Assembly: GCA_003416985.1 (NCBI GenBank)
Contig: QVIN01000004.1
Location: forward strand, 1-64,000
DNA length: 64,000 nt
Source of the DNA: Duganella sp. BJB480
Lineage (GTDB): Bacteria > Pseudomonadota > Gammaproteobacteria > Burkholderiales > Burkholderiaceae_D
Reading direction: 5' to 3'
A program made the translations under genes and the position numbers. Below, one piece after another: positions 19,494 to 27,804 of this stretch. Each line of letters opens with the position of its first letter. The first letter of the stretch is position 1. The notes under the pieces are model-generated. The model made no database searches, was not told the origin of the DNA, and worked only from the letters and a program-made list of their open reading frames with translations.

Positions 19494-21458
19494 ATGATGG
19501 CGACACTACGCACCGCCGCGCCCCTGCTGGCGCTTTCACTCGGCTGCGCCGGCCTGCCCGCGCACGCCGCCGAACTCGGCCTGGCGAAGCTCTTCTCCGA
19601 CCACGCGGTGCTGCAGCGCGACCAGCCCATCGCCGTCTGGGGCACGGCCGGCGCCGGGCGCCCGCTGACCGTCACCCTCGGCGGCCAGACGGTGACCGGC
19701 AGCGCGGACGCGCACGGCAAGTGGCGCGTCGAGCTGCCCCCACAACCGGCCGGCGGGCCATACGCGTTGACGGTCGCGTCGGACGGCCGGACGGTCAGCC
19801 GCAGCGACCTGCTGGTCGGCGACGTCTACCTGTGCTCGGGCCAGTCCAACATGGAGTTCGCGGTGCGCGCGTCGACCAACGCCATGGGCGCCACCTGGGG
19901 CGCCCGCAACGACAGCCTGCGCTACCTGAACATCGAGAAGCACAGCGCGGCGACGCCGCAGGACGAGCTCAAGGGCCCGGTGGCGTGGACGCCGCTGACG
20001 CCGGAATCGGTCGGCGACGCCTCGGCGGTCTGCTACTACATGGCGCGCACGCTGCAGGCCCGCTACAAGATCCCGGTCGGCATGATCAACGCCAGCTGGG
20101 GCGGCACCACCATCCAGGGCTGGATCGGGGCCGAATCGCTGCGCACCTTCGGCGACTACGCGGCGGGCGTGGCCGCCGTGGCGCAATACGGCGCCGATCC
20201 GGCCGCGGGCATGCGCGCCGAGGAGGCGCGCAACGACGCCTGGTGGCTCGCCCACGACCCGGCCGCCGCCGCGCAACGCGCGTGGAGCGCGCCGGACTTC
20301 GACGACGCCGCCTGGCCCACCGTCACCCCGGCCGGCTCGTGGAAGGACAGCGGCCTGGCCGGCTTCAAGGACTTCGACGGCGTGGCCTGGTACCGCACCG
20401 CCGTCACGCTGACCGAGGCGCAGGCCAAGGCGGCCAACACGCTGCGCCTGGGCCCGGTCGACACCTACGACAGCACCTGGGTCAACGGCGTGCGCGTGGG
20501 CGGCGCCAGCACGCCGTGGATCTGGCGCGAGTACGCCGTGCCGGCCGGCGTGTTCAAGCCTGGACGCAACGTGATCGCCATGCGCGTGCTGAGCGGAGGA
20601 CAGGGCGGTGGCCTGTCTGGTTCGCCCGACGGCCGCGTCATCGGCACCACGGATGGCCAGACGATCGCGCTGCCGGCCGCCTGGAAAGTCCAGCGCGGCA
20701 GCGTCCTGCGCAACCTGGCCGTGCCGCCGGCGCCGTGGGACGTGCCGAACAGCCTGACCACCCTGTACAACGGCATGATCGCCCCGCTGGTCGGCTACAA
20801 ATTCAAGCTGGCGGCGTGGTACCAGGGCGAGGCGAACGCGGGCGCCGGGCAGGAATACCGCGCGCTGCTGCCCTTGCTGATGCGCGACTGGCGTCAGCGC
20901 TTCGGCCAGCCGGCGCTGCCTTTCCTGGTCGCGCAGCTGACCTCGTTCGCTGGCACGGCCAAGGCGCCCGGCCAGTCCAGCTGGGCCGAGCTGCGCGACG
21001 CGCAGGCCGAGGCGGTGGCGCGCGACGCCCACGCGGGCCTGGCCGTCACGCTCGATATCGGCGACCGCTTCGACATCCATCCGACGCAGAAGACGGTGGT
21101 CGGCGAGCGGCTGGCGCGCGCGGCGCGGGCCGTGGCCTACGGCGAGAAGATTGCGCCCGGCAGTCCGTCCCCGGTCTCCGCGCGCCACAGCGGCAAGGAC
21201 ATCGTCATCACCTTCCGCGACACGGGCGGCGGCCTGGCGACGTACTCGTCCGACCGCGCCATCGGCTTTGAAGTATGCGCGGGCGCCAGCTGCCGCTACG
21301 CCGACGCCCGCGCGGCCGGCGACACCGTGGTCCTGCCCGGCGCCGCCGCAGCCAACATCACGCACGTGCGCTATGGCTGGGCCGACGCGCCGTTCGTGAA
21401 CCTGTTCAGCGGTGACGACCTGCCGGTCGGCACTTTCCAACTTGAAACCACAAAATAA
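19494..21458 (+). CDS. Sialate O-acetylesterase / carbohydrate acetylesterase (SASA family)
   Basis: Secreted 654-aa SGNH-type esterase. A signal peptide (ending near LPAHA) is followed by the catalytic region with YLCSGQSNMEF; S118 is the predicted nucleophile. The partner Asp-His is in FDIHPTQ (D527, H529). A beta-sandwich insert (about 250-360) with DFDDAAWPTVTPAG resembles the carbohydrate-binding insert of this family. The family removes O-acetyl groups from sialic acids or, in plant-biomass bacteria, from hemicellulose sugars; the neighbours favour the latter. GAGGA lies before the ATG. It is 13 bp upstream of the GH27 gene and clearly in one operon with it. Confidence 0.9.
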   Translation: MMATLRTAAPLLALSLGCAGLPAHAAELGLAKLFSDHAVLQRDQPIAVWGTAGAGRPLTVTLGGQTVTGSADAHGKWRVELPPQPAGGPYALTVASDGRTVSRSDLLVGDVYLCSGQSNMEFAVRASTNAMGATWGARNDSLRYLNIEKHSAATPQDELKGPVAWTPLTPESVGDASAVCYYMARTLQARYKIPVGMINASWGGTTIQGWIGAESLRTFGDYAAGVAAVAQYGADPAAGMRAEEARNDAWWLAHDPAAAAQRAWSAPDFDDAAWPTVTPAGSWKDSGLAGFKDFDGVAWYRTAVTLTEAQAKAANTLRLGPVDTYDSTWVNGVRVGGASTPWIWREYAVPAGVFKPGRNVIAMRVLSGGQGGGLSGSPDGRVIGTTDGQTIALPAAWKVQRGSVLRNLAVPPAPWDVPNSLTTLYNGMIAPLVGYKFKLAAWYQGEANAGAGQEYRALLPLLMRDWRQRFGQPALPFLVAQLTSFAGTAKAPGQSSWAELRDAQAEAVARDAHAGLAVTLDIGDRFDIHPTQKTVVGERLARAARAVAYGEKIAPGSPSPVSARHSGKDIVITFRDTGGGLATYSSDRAIGFEVCAGASCRYADARAAGDTVVLPGAAAANITHVRYGWADAPFVNLFSGDDLPVGTFQLETTK

Positions 21459-21471
21459 ATCGGAGACCATC

Positions 21472-23385
21472 ATGCAAACGACTTTCCGCCGGCCACCGCG
21501 CCTGGCCCTGATCACCCTGTGGCTCGCCGCCGCCTCGCTGCACGCGGCGGCCGATCCACTGGCGCCGACCGCGCGCTGGAGCGCCTACACCGCCGGCCGC
21601 GCCGCGACACCGCCGATGGGATGGAGCAGCTGGAACGCCTTCGGCACCGACATCGACGAAGCCAAGATCCTCGGCTCGGCCCAGCGCATCGCCGACAGCG
21701 GACTGGCCGCGCGCGGCTACCGCTACATCAACATCGACGACGGCTGGGCGGCGCGCCGCCAGATGCCGGACGGCCGCCTGGTGATACGGGCCGAACGCTT
21801 CCCGTCGTCGGTGCAGGGCGGCGGCACCAGCTTCCGCCCGCTCACCGACAAGCTGCACGCGATGGGGCTCAAGGCCGGCATCTATTCGGACCTCGGCCGC
21901 AACACCTGCTCGCAAGCGTATTCCGGCGTCGACACCGACCTGCCGAAGGGCAGCGTGCTGGAGCGGGAGATCGGCCTGTACGGCCATATCGACCAGGACA
22001 TCAACCTGTTCTTCGGCGACTGGGGTTTCGACTTCATCAAGGTCGACGGCTGCGGCCTGCGCGCCTATGGCGCCAACAGCGCCAAGGTCCGCTCCGGCCA
22101 GTACCGCGCGCTGACGCCGGTGCTGGACCTGGAATCGGTCAGCCATTCCGACATCCCGGCGGTGCAGGCGGAATTCACGCAAATCAACGCGGCGCTGAAA
22201 CGCAACAAGCCGGACGGCGACTTCCTGCTGTCGCTGTGCATCTGGGGCGCCGCCGACGTGCGCGCCTGGGGCAAGAACTACGGCAACCTGTCGCGCACCA
22301 GCGACGACATCACGCCCTCGTGGAGCCGCCTGCTGAGCAATTTCGACAGCGCGGCGCGGCGCGAATTGTATGGCCATCCGGGCGGCTGGAACGACCCCGA
22401 CATGCTGTACATCGGCAAGGGCGACTTCGACGCCGATCATCTGGTGGAAGCGAAGTCGCACTTCGCGCTGTGGGCCATGCTAAACGCGCCCCTGATGCTG
22501 GGCGCCGACCTGCGCACCATGCCGCAGCCGCTGATGGACATCGTCGGCAATGCCGACATCATCGCGGTCAACCAGGACCCGGCCGGCAACCAGGCGGTGC
22601 TCGCCTACGACGCCGACGACCTGGAGATCCTGGTCAAGCCGCTGGCGTCGGGCCAGAAGGCGGTGGCGATCTTCAACCGAGGGCTGGCGCCGATCGACGT
22701 TGACCTGACCGCCGAACAACTAAAGTTCCGCAACGACGCGCCGGTCAAGCTGACCGACCTGTGGACCAAGGCGGACAGCACGTTCACCAAGGAGACCAAG
22801 CTGCGCGTGGCGCCGCGCGAGACGCGGATCTTCCGTGTCAGCGGCGAGCGGGCGCTGGCCCAGGGCGTCTATCTGTCGGAACAGCCGGGCAGCGTGAATC
22901 CGGCGGTCGATGGCGTCGTGCGGCCGCAGGCCGATCCGACGATCTTCCGCTCGTCGGCCGGCTGGACCGGCACCAAGGGTCCGGGCGAACGGCCGATGTA
23001 CGCCGGCTGGGGCGGCGCGCGCGCCGACAGCACGCCCTACGGCCAGGTCATGCAGATCGCCGGCACGCCTTACGCCGCCGGCATCGGCATCCTGGTCAAT
23101 TCCCGGCTGGAGGTGCGCAACCAGGGCTACCGCCGGCTGAGCGCGCAGGTGGGTGTGGACGATTCCGCGCAGGACCGCAAGCACGACGTCACCTTCATGA
23201 TCTACGGCGACGGCAAGCTGCTGGCCAAGAGCAAGCCCCTGCGCTGGGGCCAGCCGGCGCAAGCCTTGAGCGCCGACGTGGCCGGCGTCCGCATGGTCGA
23301 ACTGGTGGCGCGCAGCGCGGCCGGCACCAATGAGCACTTGCCGGTCAGCTGGGGCAACGCCGCCCTGTTCTCATCCGAACGATAG
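21472..23385 (+). CDS. GH27 alpha-galactosidase with NPCBM domain
   Basis: Secreted enzyme of 637 aa. The start ATG 21472 (MQTTFRRPPRLALITLWLAA) has GGAGA upstream and gives a signal peptide. The GH27 barrel begins TPPMGWSSWNAFG. The predicted nucleophile is D192 in FIKVDGCG, and the acid/base is D279 in RTSDDI, with the usual GGWNDPDML after it. The C-terminal 170 or so residues form an NPCBM-like carbohydrate-binding domain. It probably releases alpha-linked galactose, or beta-L-arabinopyranose in some members, from plant glycans. Last gene of its operon with the acetylesterase. Confidence 0.92.
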   Translation: MQTTFRRPPRLALITLWLAAASLHAAADPLAPTARWSAYTAGRAATPPMGWSSWNAFGTDIDEAKILGSAQRIADSGLAARGYRYINIDDGWAARRQMPDGRLVIRAERFPSSVQGGGTSFRPLTDKLHAMGLKAGIYSDLGRNTCSQAYSGVDTDLPKGSVLEREIGLYGHIDQDINLFFGDWGFDFIKVDGCGLRAYGANSAKVRSGQYRALTPVLDLESVSHSDIPAVQAEFTQINAALKRNKPDGDFLLSLCIWGAADVRAWGKNYGNLSRTSDDITPSWSRLLSNFDSAARRELYGHPGGWNDPDMLYIGKGDFDADHLVEAKSHFALWAMLNAPLMLGADLRTMPQPLMDIVGNADIIAVNQDPAGNQAVLAYDADDLEILVKPLASGQKAVAIFNRGLAPIDVDLTAEQLKFRNDAPVKLTDLWTKADSTFTKETKLRVAPRETRIFRVSGERALAQGVYLSEQPGSVNPAVDGVVRPQADPTIFRSSAGWTGTKGPGERPMYAGWGGARADSTPYGQVMQIAGTPYAAGIGILVNSRLEVRNQGYRRLSAQVGVDDSAQDRKHDVTFMIYGDGKLLAKSKPLRWGQPAQALSADVAGVRMVELVARSAAGTNEHLPVSWGNAALFSSER

Positions 23386-23402
23386 GACTAACGGGCATGA
23401 TC

Positions 23403-23428
23403 GCGGCGGCCGAAAGCATGGCCGCCGC
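23403..23428 (+). terminator. Terminator-like hairpin after GH27
   Basis: A perfect 9-bp GC stem GCGGCGGCC/GGCCGCCGC with an 8-nt loop lies 18 bp past the GH27 stop. The following ATTGTT is only a weak T tract. Confidence 0.6.
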
Positions 23429-23432
23429 ATTG

Positions 23433-23549
23433 TTAGCTGCGCAAAAGCTGGCATCGAAGGCCATTCGCGCGCCAGGCCGCGCGATGAACTTGCGCCGAAT
23501 CTGTATGACCAGGGCAGAAAGTATCAAGACTGGTGTCGATATACCGCAT
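23433..23549 (-). pseudogene. vapC-like PIN toxin remnant
   Basis: The antitoxin stop codon overlaps an ATG on the same strand (TGATG at 23551-23547), the coupling normal for phd-vapC pairs. The frame begins MRYIDTSL, the canonical start of VapC/PIN toxins with the first metal-binding aspartate of YxDTS. It then continues FCPGHTDSAQVHRAAW, resembling the next VapC segment. A stop comes after only 38 codons, instead of about 130-145, and nothing PIN-like follows in any frame before the GH27 gene. I read it as a truncated, inactive toxin. The match is short, so chance resemblance is possible. Confidence 0.5.
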
Positions 23550-23785
23550 CAGAAGCGATCCGAGTCGCGCATTTTACGTATGAATTCCGCTGCTGGCTCA
23601 CCCAGATAACGAATGCCGGCCCGGTGTTCAGCCAAGCTTGGAACATGCTGGCGGGGGGGATCGCTTTTTACGATCTTGACGACCGCTTTACCGCGCTTGG
23701 TGATCGTTACCTGTTCACCACTTTCCACCAATTCGATCAGCTTGCTCAGCTGCGCTTTCGCATCAGCCAACGAGAATGTGTACAT
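23549..23785 (-). CDS. Phd/YefM family antitoxin
   Basis: A 78-aa protein with the Phd/YefM N-terminal fold: MYTFSLADAKAQLSKLIELVESGEQVTITKRGKAV is the standard pattern of an N-terminal strand, helix and the ITxxGKAV strand. The C-terminal part (YLGEPAAEFIRKMRDSDRF) would be the toxin-binding tail. Such proteins bind their own operator and neutralise a RelE or VapC toxin. A perfect AGGAGGT ribosome site precedes ATG 23783-23785. The toxin gene expected next is only a fragment, so this antitoxin appears orphaned. Confidence 0.88.
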   Translation of the reverse strand: MYTFSLADAKAQLSKLIELVESGEQVTITKRGKAVVKIVKSDPPRQHVPSLAEHRAGIRYLGEPAAEFIRKMRDSDRF

Positions 23786-23963
23786 GGGGACCTCCTGACT
23801 ATCTGGATGGTCACAAGATCATAGCACCACAGGGTGACGACGACATCAATCCCACACCCTTCATCGCCGGGGCCGCCGTACCGTCGCGACCTGCGTCAAT
23901 GGTGCACGCTATGCCGCGCGCGCGTGCAGGCGTAAAGTGGTGGGTGCCGCCAAGGAGCCCACC

Positions 23964-24269
23964 ATGAATGGTAACCACCAGCCAGAGCAAGAACAGCACC
24001 ACATCATCGAACGCATAGCCCGTCTTGAAACGGCGGTCGACTATCAGGACGAAGGCATCTCCGGGCTACGCGAGGAGATGCGCGCCGGCTTCAGCCGAGC
24101 GGACGCAAGAATGGACGCAGGTTTCGCCCGTGTCGACGCCGAGTTCGTTCGCGTGCACGAACAGCTGATGAAGATACGCACCACGGATTTCCGCATCCTG
24201 TTGAGCATCAGCCTGAGCACAGCCCTGGGCACCATCAGCCTGATCGTCAAGGTCTTCGGCCTGCTTTAG
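23964..24269 (+). CDS. Small coiled-coil protein with C-terminal membrane anchor
   Basis: A 101-aa protein with no family I recognise with certainty. A predicted coiled coil covers about residues 12-70 (IIERIARLETAVDYQDEGIS then REEMRAGFSRADARMDAGFA). Its register is about 11 residues in RADARMDAGFARVDAEFVRV. One membrane helix sits at the C-terminus (LLSISLSTALGTISLIVKVFGLL). AAGGAG lies 7 nt before ATG 23964. The layout of helix plus terminal anchor resembles the protein at 45467-45910 and DUF1640-like proteins. It is convergent with the SRPBCC gene, 4 bp apart. Confidence 0.75.
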   Translation: MNGNHQPEQEQHHIIERIARLETAVDYQDEGISGLREEMRAGFSRADARMDAGFARVDAEFVRVHEQLMKIRTTDFRILLSISLSTALGTISLIVKVFGLL

Positions 24270-24273
24270 CGCC

Positions 24274-24720
24274 TCACTCGCGGATTTCCGGCTCCACCAG
24301 CTGCCCCAGCAACTGCAGCGACTCCTGCCAGCCCAGATAGCAGGCTTCGGCCGGGATCATCGCCGGTATGCCTTCCTGCACCACCTTCAGCTCCACGCCG
24401 CAGAACACTTCGCGCAGCGTCACCGTGGTCTGCATGGTGCCGGGCAGGTTGGGATCGTCGAACTTGCCGGTGTAGACCAGGCGCTGGTTCGGCACCAGTT
24501 CCAGGTACTCGCCGCCGAAGTGATGGCCGCCGCCGGTGGTGAAGTTCGTGAACGACATGCGATAGCCCCCGCCCACCTTGGCGTCCAGCGCGTGCACCTT
24601 GCCGGTGAAGCCGTGCGGCGGCAGCCATTTGGCCAGCGCGTCGGCATCCAGGAAGGCCCGATAAACGCGCTCAGCCTTGGCCTTGAACACGCGGTGCAGT
24701 TGTACAGTATTCGTAGTCAT
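24274..24720 (-). CDS. SRPBCC family (AHSA1/START-like) protein
   Basis: A 148-aa single-domain protein of the AHSA1/Aha1-C branch of the SRPBCC superfamily. It opens VQLHRVFKAKAERVYRAFLDADALAKWLPPHGFTG, the usual first strand, helix and W-x-x-P pattern, and ends with a long C-terminal helix near WQESLQLLGQLV. These helix-grip proteins bind hydrophobic ligands or act as START-like lipid or polyketide binders; the ligand is unknown. GGAGAT precedes ATG 24718-24720. Confidence 0.9.
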   Translation of the reverse strand: MTTNTVQLHRVFKAKAERVYRAFLDADALAKWLPPHGFTGKVHALDAKVGGGYRMSFTNFTTGGGHHFGGEYLELVPNQRLVYTGKFDDPNLPGTMQTTVTLREVFCGVELKVVQEGIPAMIPAEACYLGWQESLQLLGQLVEPEIRE

Positions 24721-24880
24721 GATCGTATCTCCAAAATAAATCAGAGGACATCCCTCTGCCAGCTACGACGAACGACGGTCCGCGAATTCGACACGCCGCG
24801 CCTATCCTGTCAGTAATAGACAAATTCCCTATGAGCGCCTATCCTGCATGTTTTCAAATTTGAAATATTAAGGATACGCC

Positions 24881-26515
24881 ATGAGGCAGATTTTTTCCAC
24901 CTGGCCCCTGCTGGCCGTGGCGCTCGGCGCCGCTGTCTCGTTGAACGCCGGCGCGGCGGAACCGCGCACGCTGGCCGTCGCCGATTTCAGCAGCTGCGCC
25001 AAGCCGGTCTGGCCGAAAGAGGCGCTGCGCAACGAGCAGAGCGGCACGGTCACGCTATCCTTCCTGGTCGACGCCGACGGCGGCGTCGTCGACACCAAAA
25101 TCACCCGCTCCAGCGGCTTCCCGCTGCTCGACGACGCGGCGGCGACCGGCCTGCGCCAATGCCACTTCAAGCCCGGCATCGTGGACGGCAAAGCCGTCAG
25201 CGCCTGGCAGCAGATGCAATACGTGTGGGAACTGGACGGCGTCTCCCGACTGCACGTCGACCAGGCCGGCGTGAACCGGTACCGCGCAGCCGCGCTGGCC
25301 GGCGATGCCGAGGCGCTGTACCAACTGGCCAAGGCCTACAGCAACGGCGCGGCCAACCAGGCGACGACCCTGCAACAGTTCCGCGAGACGCTCGACAAGA
25401 ACCTGGCGGACGCGCAGTTCGAGCTGGCCCGTCGGCTGGAAACCGGAACGAACGCGCCCAAGGACCAGGCCGAAGCGACGGCCTGGTATCGCAAGGCCGC
25501 CGAGGCCGGCAAGGTGGAAGGTCAGCTTGAACTGGGCTATCGCTACGAACACGGCAAGGGCATCACGCAAAGCTACGCCGAGGCGATGGCCTGGTATCTG
25601 AAGGCGGCGGCCCAGGGCAACCACGTCGCGGAAAACAATATCGGCCTGCTGCACGCCTATGGCCGCGGCGTCGCCATCGATTTCGCCGAGGCGGCCGTCT
25701 GGTACCGCAAGGCGGCCGAGGGCGGCAACGCCTGGGGCGAGGCCAACCTGGGCATGTTCCTGCTGTACGGCCGCGGCGTTCCCCAGGACTTGCCGCAGGC
25801 GCGGCAATGGCTGGAGCGCGCGGCCGCCCAGCGCAACCCCGCCGCCGAGCGCGACCTGGCGCTGATGTACCTGAACGGCAACGGCGTGCCGCGCGACGAC
25901 GCGGAAGGCTTGCGCTACCTGCGGCTGGCGGCCGAAGGCAAGAACGTCGACTCGCAAATCCGGCTGGGCCTGGTGTTGAGCCACGGCCTGCTGGGCGTCG
26001 CCGCCGATCCGGCCGAGGGCGTGAAGTGGCAGCGCGCCGCGGCCAAGCGCGGCAATGCGATCGCCGAGAACAACCTGGGCTATGCCTACGAAACCGGCAG
26101 CGGCGTCGCGCAGGACTACGCCGCCGCACGCGACTGGTATCTCCGTGCCGCCAGCCGCGGCAACGGCAACGCGCAGGCGGCGCTGGGCGGCTTGTACGAG
26201 CACGGCCTGGGCGGCGACCAGGACCCGGTCCGCGCGGCGGCCCAGTACCAGATGGCGGCCGCGCAAAACAACGCGGACGGCCTGTATCGCCTGGCGGCGC
26301 TGCATGAAGCCGGACTGGGCGTGCAGCGCAGCGCGTCCACGGCCGCCGCCATGTACCAGCGCGCGGCCGCGCTGGATTTCGAGGCCGCCATGCGCCGCCT
26401 GGCCAGCGCCTACGAAAAGGGCGAACTGGGCCTCAAGCCGGACGCCGCGCTGGCCAGCGCGTGGCGGGACAAGGCTGAACGGAAGGCCGCCGCGCCGCGA
26501 TTCGAGTTCCGCTAA
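24881..26515 (+). CDS. TonB C-terminal domain plus Sel1-repeat protein
   Basis: Secreted or periplasmic 544-aa protein. A signal peptide (about 1-25) is followed by a TonB C-terminal-like domain (about 38-110: PVWPKEALRNEQSGTVTLSF ... GFPLLDDAAATGLRQCHFKP). A long array of Sel1-like (TPR-related) repeats of about 36 residues then runs to the C-terminus, with motifs such as AEAMAWYLKAAAQGNHVAEN and GYAYETGSGV. I count roughly ten repeats. Sel1 arrays are protein-protein scaffolds. The TonB fold lacks the usual N-terminal membrane anchor and proline-rich spacer, so energy transduction is unlikely. AAGGA precedes the ATG. It is followed 46 bp later by UPF0303. Confidence 0.85.
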   Translation: MRQIFSTWPLLAVALGAAVSLNAGAAEPRTLAVADFSSCAKPVWPKEALRNEQSGTVTLSFLVDADGGVVDTKITRSSGFPLLDDAAATGLRQCHFKPGIVDGKAVSAWQQMQYVWELDGVSRLHVDQAGVNRYRAAALAGDAEALYQLAKAYSNGAANQATTLQQFRETLDKNLADAQFELARRLETGTNAPKDQAEATAWYRKAAEAGKVEGQLELGYRYEHGKGITQSYAEAMAWYLKAAAQGNHVAENNIGLLHAYGRGVAIDFAEAAVWYRKAAEGGNAWGEANLGMFLLYGRGVPQDLPQARQWLERAAAQRNPAAERDLALMYLNGNGVPRDDAEGLRYLRLAAEGKNVDSQIRLGLVLSHGLLGVAADPAEGVKWQRAAAKRGNAIAENNLGYAYETGSGVAQDYAAARDWYLRAASRGNGNAQAALGGLYEHGLGGDQDPVRAAAQYQMAAAQNNADGLYRLAALHEAGLGVQRSASTAAAMYQRAAALDFEAAMRRLASAYEKGELGLKPDAALASAWRDKAERKAAAPRFEFR

Positions 26516-26561
26516 GTCGGCCGGCTCGGCTACACTGCCGTCTTGTACCGCACGAGGATCA

Positions 26562-27032
26562 ATGATGGAAAATTTTGTCGAGCTGCTGGAAACCCTGGCG
26601 CAGCAGGAAAAGGAATTGCAATTCACCGCCTTCACCAGCGACACCGCGCTGGCGCTGGGCCTGAAGGTGGTCGAGCTGGCCAGGCAGCGCGAGAAGAGCG
26701 TGACGGTCAACGTGACCGTCAACGGCAAGGTGCTGTTCCACCACGCGATGCAGGGCGCCACGCCCGACCAGGCCGACTGGATACGCCGCAAGAGCAATGT
26801 GGTGACGCGCTTCGGCCGCTGTTCCTTCCACGTCGGCACCGACTACAAGAATCGCGGCGTGGTGTTCGAGGACGTGAAGTATCTCGACCCGAAAGAGTAC
26901 GCGCCCTTTGGCGGCTCGTTCCCGGTGGTGGTCAAAAATGTGGGACTGATCGGCACGGCCACCGTCTCCGGCCTGCGCCAGGCGGAAGACCATGCGATCA
27001 TGGTGGAAGCGCTGCGCGCCGTGCTGGCGTAA
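26562..27032 (+). CDS. UPF0303 family protein (heme-degrading/HbpS-like fold)
   Basis: A 156-aa protein of the UPF0303 family (related to yeast YBR137W and the HbpS/GlcG-like fold). Conserved stretches are FTSDTALALGLKVVELA, HHAMQGATPDQADWIRRKSN and the terminal FPVVVKNVGLIGTATVSGL, followed by QAEDHAIMVEALR. Relatives bind heme or other small ligands; the exact job is unknown. Two ATGs at 26562 and 26565 are both usable, with GAGGA just upstream. Its stop codon abuts the stop of the convergent slyX gene. Confidence 0.88.
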   Translation: MMENFVELLETLAQQEKELQFTAFTSDTALALGLKVVELARQREKSVTVNVTVNGKVLFHHAMQGATPDQADWIRRKSNVVTRFGRCSFHVGTDYKNRGVVFEDVKYLDPKEYAPFGGSFPVVVKNVGLIGTATVSGLRQAEDHAIMVEALRAVLA

Positions 27033-27248
27033 TCAGTAATGCGGCGGCGGCTCGTGCGCCAGCGCGCCACCGCCGCCGCTGCTCTGCGCCTGGTCGCGCA
27101 CATGCTGCACCAGCGCCGCGCACATCTGCTCCAGCTTGTCGATCTGTTGCTGCTGCTCGTAGACGCGCTGGTTCAGCGACTCCACGATGTGCTCCTGGTG
27201 CGCCAGTTTGATTTCAATATCGATGAAGCGGTCTTCGGTGGTGCTCAC
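27033..27248 (-). CDS. slyX: SlyX family protein
   Basis: A 71-aa, mostly coiled-coil protein matching SlyX: ETKLAHQE-like IEIKLAHQEHIVESLNQRVY, then QQQQIDKLEQMCAAL and a C-terminal PPPHY. That P-P-H-Y end is a recurrent SlyX signature. The function is unknown. It is usually a small monocistronic gene, and here it stands alone between UPF0303 and the cache-domain gene. Confidence 0.92.
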   Translation of the reverse strand: MSTTEDRFIDIEIKLAHQEHIVESLNQRVYEQQQQIDKLEQMCAALVQHVRDQAQSSGGGGALAHEPPPHY

Positions 27249-27285
27249 GGCATACTCCCTGCTTGAAAGCCCGCATTCTACCGCC

Positions 27286-27762
27286 TTACTTGAGATAGAC
27301 CCCGCCGCAGACCACCATGTCGTCCTCCGGCACGCAGTACATGGTCTTCGGCTCGATCTGCTTGCTGACCGGATTGGTGAACTTGTAGTCCTGCCAGAAC
27401 GGCTGCTTCTTCTTCGCCAGCTCGACGCGCTCCTTGACGAAGGCCTTGCCGTCGACGTCCTTAATCTCCATCAGGTTCTTGCCGATCATCTTGGGGTTGG
27501 CGCCATGCGCGCGCACCACGCCGTCCATGCCGTACACGGTCAGGTACAGGTCGCGGTCGACGAACGGGCCGTCCTTCCTGTCGATTTCGCTGTAGGTTTT
27601 TTCCTTGCCGTTGGCCTTCAAAAACTTCAGGGCCTTGTGCACCATCGCCTCCGCTTCCGGCTTGGTGGCGAATTCGGCGGCCTGCACCGACGGCAGCAGG
27701 GCACAGCTCAATACCAGCGACGCGATTAACTGATTACGCAAGATCATCTCCAACGGAAGCAT
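27286..27762 (-). CDS. Secreted single-cache-domain protein
   Basis: A 158-aa protein with an N-terminal signal peptide (LIASLVLSCALLPSVQAAEF) and one cache-type sensor domain. The order is KAEAEAMV-like helix, DLYLTVYGMDGVVRAHGANP, GKNLMEIKDVDGKAFV, FWQDYKFTNPVSKQIEPKTM and a final cysteine-bearing CVPEDDMVVCGGVYLK. The cache_2/DUF-type domain normally binds small organic acids outside the membrane in chemoreceptors and kinases; here it stands free without a signalling domain. Start at ATG 27760-27762 or, with GGAG directly adjacent, ATG 27745-27747. Confidence 0.85.
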   Translation of the reverse strand: MLPLEMILRNQLIASLVLSCALLPSVQAAEFATKPEAEAMVHKALKFLKANGKEKTYSEIDRKDGPFVDRDLYLTVYGMDGVVRAHGANPKMIGKNLMEIKDVDGKAFVKERVELAKKKQPFWQDYKFTNPVSKQIEPKTMYCVPEDDMVVCGGVYLK

Positions 27763-27804
27763 GCCGGATCGGCACGTGCCGATGCTAGCACAACCTGCGC
27801 GGGA

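Noticed and set aside
23345..23527. 60-codon open frame on the minus strand beyond the antitoxin
   Set aside because: It overlaps the GH27 3' end and the hairpin, has no ribosome site and no domain. The vapC-like start is in another frame.
24881..26515. Functional TonB energy transducer
   Set aside because: The TonB-like fold directly follows a signal peptide, without the membrane anchor and Pro-rich spacer, and no exbB/exbD is near.
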